In this document: positions 1-10,455 of the stretch, piece by piece
How the letters are laid out: every line of letters begins with the position of its first letter
How positions within the stretch are numbered: the stretch's first letter is position 1
Assembly: GCA_964019055.1 (NCBI GenBank)
Contig: OZ025209.1
Location: forward strand, 7,617,071 to 7,681,070
DNA length: 64,000 nt
Source of the DNA: Anthopleura xanthogrammica
Lineage: Eukaryota; Cnidaria; Anthozoa; Actiniaria; Actiniidae
Direction: 5' to 3'
Notes under the pieces: model-generated
Seen by the model: only the letters and a program-made list of their open reading frames with translations
Database searches by the model: none
What the model was told of the DNA's origin: nothing
Translations under genes and position numbers: made by a program

Positions 1-250
1 TTTCAGTTTTTTGGGCTAAAAAGTTTTTTTTTCCAGCAAAACAGTGTTTTGGACATCCAAAATGTGCTTTTCTCGGCCAAAACTTGCGTTTAGCAGTGAA
101 AACGTCGTGTTTTGAGCAAAAGAAAATTCTCAGCAAATTTCAGATTTTCTCAGCAAAAAACAGTTTTTTTGACCAAAAAGCACCTTTACTCAGCCAAAAG
201 CGCATTTTTTTTCGCCAAAAAGTCGTGTTTTTATCTCAAGAGGTATTTTC
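1..250 (+). repeat. Partial satellite monomer at left window edge
   Basis: This is the last 250 bp of a monomer whose first ~79 bp lie outside the window. It starts in the T-rich segment before the long T run and carries the 'aaagcgc' variant near 198. It shows that the array continues to the left. Confidence 0.95.
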
Positions 251-1564
251 ATGAGCAAAAAGTGGGGGTTTCAGCAAACAGGTCACGCCGTCAGCGAAAA
301 ACCTGGTTTTGAGAGCCAAAATGGCCATTTTTCAGTTTTTTGGGCTAAAAAGTTTTTTTTTCCAGCAAAACAGTGTTTTGGACATCCAAAATGTGCTTTT
401 CTCGGCCAAAACTTGCGTTTAGCAGTGAAAACGTCGTGTTTTGAGCAAAAGAAAATTCTCAGCAAATTTCAGATTTTCTCAGCAAAAAACAGTTTTCTTG
501 ACCAAAAAGCACCTTTACTCAGCCAAGACCGCATTTTTTTTCGCCAAAAAGTCGTGTTTTTATCTCGAGGTATTTTCATGAGCAAAAAGTGGGGGTTTCA
601 GCAAACAGGTCACGCCGTCAGCGAAAAACCTGGTTTTGAGAGCCAAAATGGCCATTTTTCAGTTTTTTGGGCTAAAAAGTTTTTTTTTCCAGCAAAACAG
701 TGTTTTGGACATCCAAAATGTGCTTTTCTCGGCCAAAACTTGCGTTTAGCAGTGAAAACGTCGTGTTTTGAGCAAAAGAAAATTCTCAGCAAATTTCAGA
801 TTTTCTCAGCAAAAAACAGTTTTTTTGACCAAAAAGCACCTTTACTCAGCCAAAAGCGCATTTTTTTTCGCCAAAAAGTCGTGTTTTTATCTCAAGAGGT
901 ATTTTCATGAGCAAAAAGTGGGGGTTTCAGCAAACAGGTCACGCCGTCAGCGAAAAACCTGGTTTTGAGAGCCAAAATGGCCATTTTTCAGTTTTTTGGG
1001 CTAAAAAGTTTTTTTTTCCAGCAAAACAGTGTTTTGGACATCCAAAATGTGCTTTTCTCGGCCAAAACTTGCGTTTAGCAGTGAAAACGTCGTGTTTTGA
1101 GCAAAAGAAAATTCTCAGCAAATTTCAGATTTTCTCAGCAAAAAACAGTTTTTTGGACCAAAAAGCACCTTTACTCAGCCAAAACCGCATTTTTTTTCGC
1201 CAAAAAGTCGTGTTTTTATCTCAAGAGGTATTTTCATGAGCAAAAAGTGGGGGTTTCAGCAAACAGGTCACGCCGTCAGCGAAAAACCTGGTTTTGAGAG
1301 CCAAAATGGCCATTTTTCAGTTTTTTGGGCTAAAAAGTTTTTTTTTCCAGCAAAACAGTGTTTTGGACATCCAAAATGTGCTTTTCTCGGCCAAAACTTA
1401 CGTTTAGCAGTGAAAACGTCGTGTTTTGAGCAAAAGAAAATTCTCAGCAAATTTCAGATTTTCTCAGCAAAAAACAGTTTTTTTGACCAAAAAGCACCTT
1501 TACTCAGCCAAAACCGCATTTTTTTTCGCCAAAAAGTCGTGTTTTTATCTCAAGAGGTATTTTC
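251..1564 (+). repeat. Four ordinary monomers (251, 578, 907, 1236)
   Basis: These copies match the reference closely. The first is 327 bp because ctcaagagg is shortened to ctcgagg (near 566-572); the same 2-bp loss appears far away near 53236-53242. Sites varying here are ccaaaacc/ccaaaagc/ccaagacc in segment 14 and tttgacc/ttggacc in segments 12-13. The copy at 1236 has tta for ttg near 1400. Confidence 0.9.
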
Positions 1565-1893
1565 ATGAGCAAAAAGTGGGGGTTTCAGCAAACAGGTCAC
1601 GCCGTCAGCGAAAAACCTGGTTTTGAGAGCCAAAATAGCCATTTTTCAGTTTTTTGGGCTAAAAAGTTTTTTTTTCCAGCAAAACTGTGTTTTGGACATC
1701 CAAAATGTGCTTTTCTCGGCCAAAACTTGCGTTTAGCAGTGAAAACGTCGTGTTTTGAGCAAAAAAAAATTCTCAGCAAATTTCAGATTTTCTCAGCAAG
1801 AAACAGTTTTTTTGACCAAAAAGCCTCTTTACTCAGCCAAAACCGCATTTTTTTCCGCCAAAAAGTCGTGTTTTTATCTCAAGAGGTATTTTC

Positions 1894-3213
1894 ATGAGCA
1901 AAAAGTGGGGGTTTCAGCAAACAGGTCACACCGTCAGCGAAAAACCTGGTTTTGAGAGCCAAAATGGCCATTTTTCAGTTTTTTGGGCTAAAAAGTTTTT
2001 TTTTCCAGCAAAACAGTGTTTTGGACATCCAAAATGTGCTTTTCTCGGCCAAAACTTGCGTTTAGCAGTGAAAACGTCGTGTTTTGAGCAAAAGAAAATT
2101 CTCAGCAAATTTCAGATTTTCTCAGCAAAAAACAGTTTTTTTTGACCAAAAAGCACCTTTACTCAGCCAAAACCGCATTTTTTTTCGCCAAAAAGTCGTG
2201 TTTTTATCTCAAGAGGTATTTTCATGAGCAAAAAGTGGGGGTTTCAGCAAACAGGTCACGCCGTCAGCGAAAAACCTGGTTTTGAGAGCCAAAATGGCCA
2301 TTTTTCAGTTTTTTGGGCTAAAAAAGTTTTTTTTTCCAGCAAAACAGTGTTTTGGACATCCAAAATGTGCTTTTCTCGGCCAAAACTTGCGTTTAGCAGT
2401 GAAAACGTCGTGTTTTGAGCAAAAAAAAATTCTCAGCAAATTTCAGATTTTCTCAGCAAGAAACAGTTTTTTTGACCAAAAAGCCTCTTTACTCAGCCAA
2501 AACCGCATTTTTTTTCGCCAAAAAGTCGTGTTTTTATCTCAAGAGGTATTTTCATGAGCAAAAAGTGGGGGTTTCAGCAAACAGGTCACACCGTCAGCGA
2601 AAAACCTGGTTTTGAGAGCCAAAATGGCCATTTTTCAGTTTTTTGGGCTAAAAAGTTTTTTTTTCCAGCAAAACAGTGTTTTGGACATCCAAAATGTGCT
2701 TTTCTCGGCCAAAACTTGCGTTTAGCAGTGAAAACGTCGTGTTTTGAGCAAAAGAAAATTCTCAGCAAATTTCAGATTTTCTCAGCAAAAAACAGTTTTT
2801 TTTGACCAAAAAGCACCTTTACTCAGCCAAAACCGCATTTTTTTTCGCCAAAAAGTCGTGTTTTTATCTCAAGAGGTATTTTCATGAGCAAAAAGTGGGG
2901 GTTTCAGCAAACAGGTCACGCCGTCAGCGAAAAACCTGGTTTTGAGAGCCAAAATGGCCATTTTTCAGTTTTTTGGGCTAAAAAAGTTTTTTTTTCCAGC
3001 AAAACAGTGTTTTGGACATCCAAAATGTGCTTTTCTCGGCCAAAACTTGCGTTTAGCAGTGAAAACGTCGTGTTTTGAGCAAAAAAAAATTCTCAGCAAA
3101 TTTCAGATTTTCTCAGCAAGAAAAAGTTTTTTTGACCAAAAAGCCTCTTTACTCAGCCAAAACCGCATTTTTTTTCGCCAAAAAGTCGTGTTTTTATCTC
3201 AAGAGGTATTTTC
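1894..3213 (+). repeat. 660-bp dimer unit, two copies
   Basis: The unit pairs a cacacc monomer (1894, 2554) with a B-type monomer carrying an extra A before its T run (2224, 2884). Each member is 330 bp, the first having T8 in place of T7 before gacc. The two dimers at 1894-2553 and 2554-3213 are almost identical; differences include aaacag versus aaaaag near 3123 and one T-run base near 1854. This is a recent tandem duplication of two monomers. Confidence 0.85.
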
Positions 3214-6200
3214 ATGAGCAAAAAGTGGGGGTTTCAGCAAACAGGTCACGCCGTCAGCGAAAAACCTGGTTTTGAGAGCCAAAATGGCCATTTTTCAGTT
3301 TTTTGAGCTAAAAAGTTTTTTCCCCCAGCAAAACAGTGTTTTGGACATCCAAAATGTGCTTTTCTCGGCCAAAACTTGCGTTTAGCAGTGAAAACGTCGT
3401 GTTTTGAGCAAAAGAAAATTCTCAGCAAATTTCAGATTTTCTCAGCAAAAACAGTTTTTTTGACCAAAAAGCACCTTTACTCAGCCAAAACCGCATTTTT
3501 TTTCGCCAAAAAGTCGTGTTTTTATCTCAAGAGGTATTTTCATGAGCAAAAAGTGGGGGTTTCAGCAAACAGGTCACGCCGTCAGCGAAAAACCTGGTTT
3601 TGAGAGCCAAAATGGCCATTTTTCAGTTTTTTGGGCTAAAAAGTTTTTTTTCCCAGCAAAACAGTGTTTTGGACATCCAAAATGTGCTTTTCTCGGCCAA
3701 AACTTGCGTTTAGCAGTGAAAACGTCGTGTTTTGAGCAAAAGAAAATTCTCAGCAAATTTCAGATTTTCTCAGCAAAAAACAGTTTTTTTGACCAAAAAG
3801 CACCTTTACTCAGCCAAAAGCGCATTTTTTTTCGCCAAAAAGTCGTGTTTTTATCTCAAGAGGTATTTTCATGAGCAAAAAGTGGGGGTTTCAGCAAACA
3901 GGTCACGCCGTCAGCGAAAAACCTGGTTTTGAGAGCCAAAATGGCCATTTTTCAGTATTTTGGGCTAAAAAAGTTTTTTTTTCCAGCAAAACAGTGTTTT
4001 GGACATCCAAAATGTGCTTTTCTCGGCCAAAACTTGCGTTTAGCAGTGAAAACTTCGTGTTTTGAGCAAAAGAAAATTCTCAGCAAATTTCAGATTTTCT
4101 CAGCAAAAAACAGTTTTTTGGACCAAAAAGCACCTTTACTCAGCCAAAAGCGCATTTTTTTTCGCCAAAAAGTCGTGTTTTTATCTCAAGAGGTATTTTC
4201 ATGAGCAAAAAGTGGGGGTTTCAGCAAACAGGTCACACCGTCAGCGAAAAACCTGGTTTTGAGAGCCAAAATGGCCATTTTTCAGTTTTTTGGGCTAAAA
4301 AAGTTTTTTTTTCCAGCAAAACAGTGTTTTGGACATCCAAAATGTGCTTTTCTCGGCCAAAACTTGCGTTTAGCAGTGAAAACGTCGTGTTTTGAGCAAA
4401 AAAAAATTCTCAGCAAATTTCAGATTTTCTCAGCAAGAAACAGTTTTTTTGACCAAAAAGCCTCTTTACTCAGCCAAAACCGCATTTTTTTTCGCCAAAA
4501 AGTCGTGTTTTTATCTCAAGAGGTATTTTCATGAGCAAAAAGTGGGGGTTTCAGCAAACAGGTCACACCGTCAGCGAAAAACCTGGTTTTGAGAGCCAAA
4601 ATGGCCATTTTTCAGTTTTTTGGGCTAAAAAGTTTTTTTTTCCAGCAAAACAGTGTTTTGGACATCCAAAATGTGCTTTTCTCGGCCAAAACTTGCGTTT
4701 AGCAGTGAAAACGTCGTGTTTTGAGCAAAAGAAAATTCTCAGCAAATTTCAGATTTTCTCAGCAAAAAACAGTTTTTTTGACCAAAAAGCACCTTTACTC
4801 AGCCAAAACCGCATTTTTTTTCGCCAAAAAGTCGTGTTTTTATCTCAAGAGGTATTTTCATGAGCAAAAAGTGGGGGTTTCAGCAAACAGGTCACGCCGT
4901 CAGCGAAAAACCTGGTTTTGAGAGCCAAAATAGCCATTTTTCAGTTTTTTGGGCTAAAAAGTTTTTTTTTCCAGCAAAACTGTGTTTTGGACATCCAAAA
5001 TGTGCTTTTCTCGGCCAAAACTTGCGTTTAGCAGTGAAAACGTCGTGTTTTGAGCAAAAAAAAATTCTCAGCAAATTTCAGATTTTCTCAGCAAGAAACA
5101 GTTTTTTTGACCAAAAAGCCTCTTTACTCAGCCAAAACCGCATTTTTTTTCGCCAAAAAGTCGTGTTTTTATCTCAAGAGGTATTTTCATGAGCAAAAAG
5201 TGGGGGTTTCAGCAAACAGGTCACACCGTCAGCGAAAAACCTGGTTTTGAGAGCCAAAATGGCCATTTTTCAGTTTTTTGGGCTAAAAAGTTTTTTTTTC
5301 CAGCAAAACAGTGTTTTGGACATCCAAAATGTGCTTTTCTCGGCCAAAACTTGCGTTTAGCAGTGAAAACGTCGTGTTTTGAGCAAAAGAAAATTCTCAG
5401 CAAATTTCAGATTTTCTCAGCAAAAAACAGTTTTTTTGACCAAAAAGCACCTTTACTCAGCCAAAACCGCATTTTTTTTCGCCAAAAAGTCGTGTTTTTA
5501 TCTCAAGAGGTATTTTCATGAGCAAAAAGTGGGGGTTTCAGCAAACAGGTCACACCGTCAGCGAAAAACCTGGTTTTGAGAGCCAAAATGGCCATTTTTC
5601 AGTTTTTTGGGCTAAAAAGTTTTTTTTTCCAGCAAAACAGTGTTTTGGACATCCAAAATGTGCTTTTCTCGGCCAAAACTTGCGTTTAGCAGTGAAAACG
5701 TCGTGTTTTGAGCAAAAGAAAATTCTCAGCAAATTTCAGATTTTCTCAGCAAAAAACAGTTTTTTGGACCAAAAAGCACCTTTACTCAGCCAAAACCGCA
5801 TTTTTTTTCGCCAAAAAGTCGTGTTTTTATCTCAAGAGGTATTTTCATGAGCAAAAAGTGGGGGTTTCAGCAAACAGGTCACACCGTCAGCGAAAAACCT
5901 GGTTTTGAGAGCCAAAATGGCCATTTTTCAGTTTTTTGGGCTAAAAAGTTTTTTCCCCCAGCAAAACAGTGTTTTGGACATCAAAAATGTGCTTTTCTCG
6001 GCCAAAACTTGCGTTTAGCAGTGAAAACGTCGTGTTTTGAGCAAAAGAAAATTCTCAGCAAATTTCAGATTTTCTCAGCAAAAAACAGTTTTTTTGACCA
6101 AAAAGCACCTTTACTCAGCCAAAACCGCATTTTTTTTCGCCAAAAAGTCGTGTTTTTATCTCAAGAGGTATTTTCATGAGCAAAAAGTGGGGGTTTCAGC

Positions 6201-7821
6201 AAACAGGTCACGCCGTCAGCGAAAAACCTGGTTTTGAGAGCCAAAATGGCCATTTTTCAGTTTTTTGGGCTAAAAAGTTTTTTCCCCCAGCAAAACAGTG
6301 TTTTGGACATCCAAAATGTGCTTTTCTCGGCCAAAACTTGCGTTTAGCAGTGAAAACGTCGTGTTTTGAGCAAAAGAAAATTCTCAGCAAATTTCAGATT
6401 TTCTCAGCAAAAAACAGTTTTTTTGACCAAAAAGCACCTTTACTCAGCCAAAACCGCATTTTTTTTCGCCAAAAAGTCGTGTTTTTATCTCAAGAGGTAT
6501 TTTCATGAGCAAAAAGTGGGGGTTTCAGCAAACAGGTCACACCGTCAGCGAAAAACCTGGTTTTGAGAGCCAAAATGGCCATTTTTCAGTTTTTTGGGCT
6601 AAAAAGTTTTTTTTTCCAGCAAAACAGTGTTTTGGACATCCAAAATGTGCTTTTCTCGGCCAAAACTTGCGTTTAGCAGTGAAAACGTCGTGTTTTGAGC
6701 AAAAAAAAATTCTCAGCAAATTTCAGATTTTCTCAGCAAGAAACAGTTTTTTTGACCAAAAAGCCTCTTTACTCAGCCAAAACCGCATTTTTTTTCGCCA
6801 AAAAGTCGTGTTTTTATCTCAAGAGGTATTTTCATGAGCAAAAAGTGGGGGTTTCAGCAAACAGGTCACACCGTCAGCGAAAAACCTGGTTTTGAGAGCC
6901 AAAATGGCCATTTTTCAGTTTTTTGGGCTAAAAAGTTTTTTTTTCCAGCAAAACAGTGTTTTGGACATCCAAAATGTGCTTTTCTCGGCCAAAACTTGCG
7001 TTTAGCAGTGAAAACGTCGTGTTTTGAGCAAAAGAAAATTCTCAGCAAATTTCAGATTTTCTCAGCAAAAAACAGTTTTTTTGACCAAAAAGCCTCTTTA
7101 CTCAGCCAAAACCGCATTTTTTTTCGCCAAAAAGTCGTGTTTTTATCTCAAGAGGTATTTTCATGAGCAAAAAGTGGGGGTTTCAGCAAACAGGTCACAC
7201 CGTCAGCGAAAAACCTGGTTTTGAGAGCCAAAATGGCCATTTTTCAGTTTTTTGGGCTAAAAAAGTTTTTTTTTCCAGCAAAACAGTGTTTTGGACATCC
7301 AAAATGTGCTTTTCTCGGCCAAAACTTGCGTTTAGCAGTGAAAACGTCGTGTTTTGAGCAAAAAAAAATTCTCAGCAAATTTCAGATTTTCTCAGCAAAA
7401 AACAGTTTTTTTGACCAAAAAGCACCTTTACTCAGCCAAAACCGCATTTTTTTTCGCCAAAAAGTCGTGTTTTTATCTCAAGAGGTATTTTCATGAGCAA
7501 AAAGTGGGGGTTTCAGCAAACAGGTCACACCGTCAGCGAAAAACCTGGTTTTGAGAGCCAAAATGGCCATTTTTCAGTTTTTTGGGCTAAAAAGTTTTTT
7601 TTTCCAGCAAAACAGTGTTTTGGACATCCAAAATGTGCTTTTCTCGGCCAAAACTTGCGTTTAGCAGTGAAAACGTCGTGTTTTGAGCAAAAGAAAATTC
7701 TCAGCAAATTTCAGATTTTCTCAGCAAAAAACAGTTTTTTTGACCAAAAAGCACCTTTACTCAGCCAAAACCGCATTTTTTTTCGCCAAAAAGTCGTGTT
7801 TTTATCTCAAGAGGTATTTTC

Positions 7822-9468
7822 ATGAGCAAAAAGTGGGGGTTTCAGCAAACAGGTCACGCCGTCAGCGAAAAACCTGGTTTTGAGAGCCAAAATGGCCATT
7901 TTTCAGTTTTTTGGGCTAAAAAAGTTTTTTTTTCCAGCAAAACAGTGTTTTGGACATCCAAAATGTGCTTTTCTCGGCCAAAACTTGCGTTTAGCAGTGA
8001 AAACGTCGTGTTTTGAGCAAAAAAAAATTCTCAGCAAATTTCAGATTTTCTCAGCAAGAAACAGTTTTTTTGACCAAAAAGCCTCTTTACTCAGCCAAAA
8101 CCGCATTTTTTTTCGCCAAAAAGTCGTGTTTTTATCTCAAGAGGTATTTTCATGAGCAAAAAGTGGGGGTTTCAGCAAACAGGTCACACCGTCAGCGAAA
8201 AACCTGGTTTTGAGAGCCAAAATGGCCATTTTTCAGTTTTTTGGGCTAAAAAGTTTTTTTTTCCAGCAAAACAGTGTTTTGGACATCCAAAATGTGCTTT
8301 TCTCGGCCAAAACTTGCGTTTAGCAGTGAAAACGTCGTGTTTTGAGCAAAAGAAAATTCTCAGCAAATTTCAGATTTTCTCAGCAAAAAACAGTTTTTTT
8401 GACCAAAAAGCCTCTTTACTCAGCCAAAACCGCATTTTTTTTCGCCAAAAAGTCGTGTTTTTATCTCAAGAGGTATTTTCATGAGCAAAAAGTGGGGGTT
8501 TCAGCAAACAGGTCACACCGTCAGCGAAAAACCTGGTTTTGAGAGCCAAAATGGCCATTTTTCAGTTTTTTGGGCTAAAAAAGTTTTTTTTTCAAGCAAA
8601 ACAGTGTTTTGGACATCCAAAATGTGCTTTTCTCGGCCAAAACTTGCGTTTAGCAGTGAAAACGTCGTGTTTTGAGCAAAAAAAAATTCTCAGCAAATTT
8701 CAGATTTTCTCAGCAAGAAACAGTTTTTTTGACCAAAAAGCCTCTTTACTCAGCCAAAACCGCATTTTTTTTCGCCAAAAAGTCGTGTTTTTATCTCAAG
8801 AGGTATTTTCATGAGCAAAAAGTGGGGGTTTCAGCAAACAGGTCACACCGTCAGCGAAAAACCTGGTTTTGAGAGCCAAAATGGCCATTTTTCAGTTTTT
8901 TGGGCTAAAAAGTTTTTTTTTCCAGCAAAACAGTGTTTTGGACATCCAAAATGTGCTTTTCTCGGCCAAAACTTGCGTTTAGCAGTGAAAACGTCGTGTT
9001 TTGAGCAAAAGAAAATTCTCAGCAAATTTCAGATTTTCTCAGCAAAAAACAGTTTTTTTGACCAAAAAGCCTCTTTACTCAGCCAAAACCGCATTTTTTT
9101 TCGCCAAAAAGTCGTGTTTTTATCTCAAGAGGTATTTTCATGAGCAAAAAGTGGGGGTTTCAGCAAACAGGTCACACCGTCAGCGAAAAACCTGGTTTTG
9201 AGAGCCAAAATGGCCATTTTTCAGTTTTTTGGGCTAAAAAGTTTTTTTTCCCAGCAAAACAGTGTTTTGGACATCCAAAATGTGCTTTTCTCGGCCAAAA
9301 CTTGCGTTTAGCAGTGAAAACGTCGTGTTTTGAGCAAAAGAAAATTCTCAGCAAATTTCAGATTTTCTCAGCAAAAAACAGTTTTTTTGACCAAAAAGCA
9401 CCTTTACCCAGCCAAAACCGCATTTTTTTTCGCCAAAAAGTCGTGTTTTTATCTCAAGAGGTATTTTC
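7822..9468 (+). repeat. Five-monomer block, left copy of 2634-bp duplication
   Basis: The members start at 7822 (B), 8152, 8481 (B), 8811 and 9140, with lengths 330, 329, 330, 329 and 329. The block at 10456-12102 has the same order, types and lengths at a constant offset of 2634 bp (eight monomers). Private differences are few: ttcaagc near 8593 and tttaccc near 9408. Confidence 0.8.
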
Positions 9469-10126
9469 ATGAGCAAAAAGTGGGGGTTTCAGCAAACAGG
9501 TCACACCGTCAGCGAAAAACCTGGTTTTGAGAGCCAAAATGGCCATTTTTCAGTTTTTTGGGCTAAAAAGTTTTTTCCCCCAGCAAAACAGTGTTTTGGA
9601 CATCCAAAATGTGCTTTTCTCGGCCAAAACTTGCGTTTAGCAGTGAAAACGTCGTGTTTTGAGCAAAAGAAAATTCTCAGCAAATTTCAGATTTTCTCAG
9701 CAAAAAACAGTTTTTTTGACCAAAAAGCACCTTTACTCAGCCAAAAGCGCATTTTTTTTCGCCAAAAAGTCGTGTTTTTATCTCAAGAGGTATTTTCATG
9801 AGCAAAAAGTGGGGGTTTCAGCAAACAGGTCACGCCGTCAGCGAAAAACCTGGTTTTGAGAGCCAAAATGGCCATTTTTCAGTTTTTTGGGCTAAAAAGT
9901 TTTTTTTTCCAGCAAAACAGTGTTTTGGACATCCAAAATGTGCTTTTCTCGGCCAAAACTTGCGTTTAGCAGTGAAAACGTCGTGTTTTGAGCTAAAGAA
10001 AATTCTCAGCAAATTTCAGATTTTCTCAGCAAAAAACAGTTTTTTTGACCAAAAAGCACCTTTACTCAGCCAAAACCGCATTTTTTTTCGCCAAAAAGTC
10101 GTGTTTTTATCTCAAGAGGTATTTTC

Positions 10127-10189
10127 ATGAGCAAAAAGTGGGGGTTTCAGCAAACAGGTCACGCCGTCAGCGAAAAACCTGGTTTTGAG
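10127..10189 (+). other. G+C-richer head of the reference monomer
   Basis: Segments 1-3 contain 31 G/C in 63 bases, including a G5 run (10140-10144) and the CpG-bearing stretch cacgccgtcagcg. This is the most complex part of the monomer and the place where the CpG-to-CpA variants of the 1.9-15.4 kb domain fall. It could be a protein-binding segment between bent A/T-tract DNA, but no known site was recognised. The same segment recurs in each monomer. Confidence 0.5.
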
Positions 10190-10193
10190 AGCC

Positions 10194-10207
10194 AAAATGG
10201 CCATTTT
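10194..10207. other. Perfect 14-bp palindrome aaaatggccatttt
   Basis: The sequence reads the same on both strands; the flanking c and t do not extend the dyad. It recurs about every 329 bp, for example at 318-331. It is broken where the G beside the centre is changed (1637 and 4932) and otherwise conserved in the copies inspected. It could be a symmetric protein-binding site or a by-product of the A-run/T-run design. Confidence 0.8.
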
Positions 10208-10228
10208 TCAGTTTTTTGGGCTAAAAAG

Positions 10229-10237
10229 TTTTTTTTT
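10229..10237 (+). repeat. Variable T run (T9 in reference monomer)
   Basis: The junction T9CC before agcaaaacag is the most length-variable place in the monomer. Forms seen include T9CC (common), T8CC, T8CCC, T10C, T6C5, T6CAACC, T7ACCC, T2GT6CC and T2GT7CC. Net length changes here account for many of the 328- and 330-bp monomers. Replication slippage plus T/C substitution explains it. Confidence 0.85.
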
Positions 10238-10241
10238 CCAG

Positions 10242-10256
10242 CAAAACAGTGTTTTG
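10242..10256. other. Hairpin-like dyad, 6-bp arms with 3-base loop
   Basis: The arms caaaac and gttttg flank the loop agt. A similar 5-bp-arm dyad, aaaac/gtttt around gtcgt, lies at 10304-10318. Both follow from a unit that carries an A run and then a T run. No terminator function is proposed, since there is no gene upstream. Confidence 0.6.
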
Positions 10257-10455
10257 GACATCCAAAATGTGCTTTTCTCGGCCAAAACTTGCGTTTAGCA
10301 GTGAAAACGTCGTGTTTTGAGCAAAAGAAAATTCTCAGCAAATTTCAGATTTTCTCAGCAAAAAACAGTTTTTTTGACCAAAAAGCACCTTTACTCAGCC
10401 AAAACCGCATTTTTTTTCGCCAAAAAGTCGTGTTTTTATCTCAAGAGGTATTTTC

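Larger units (their letters stand above)
10127..10455 (+). repeat. Reference monomer (329 bp), internal anatomy
   Basis: This copy shows the common base at most variable sites and is used here as the reference. It divides into 16 segments of 22, 20, 21, 31, 19, 20, 20, 20, 20, 17, 20, 20, 20, 22, 24 and 13 bp. Most begin with agc/gcc plus a run of A and end with a run of T followed by tc or g. The segments at 10337-10356, 10357-10376 and 10377-10396 are clearest. Segment 4 (31 bp) looks like one full unit plus an 11-bp fragment, and segment 16 (13 bp) like a truncated unit. G+C is about 125 of 329 bases. The first 63 bp are near 49% G+C, the rest near 35%. The monomer is best read as an old array of ~20-bp units that became amplified as a 16-segment block. 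Confidence 0.85.

Noticed and set aside
10138..10148. Telomere-like tgggggtttc
   Set aside because: It occurs once per monomer and is not a short tandem repeat. The resemblance to G-rich telomere repeats is limited to one G run.
10242..10256. Hairpin plus T runs as a transcription terminator
   Set aside because: The arms are short and A/T-rich, there is no gene upstream, and the same pattern follows from the 20-bp unit design.
10417..10432. CENP-B-box-like stretch ttcgccaaaaagtcgt
   Set aside because: It has TTCG and the spaced A of the consensus but lacks the CGGG part, so it does not match the known box.
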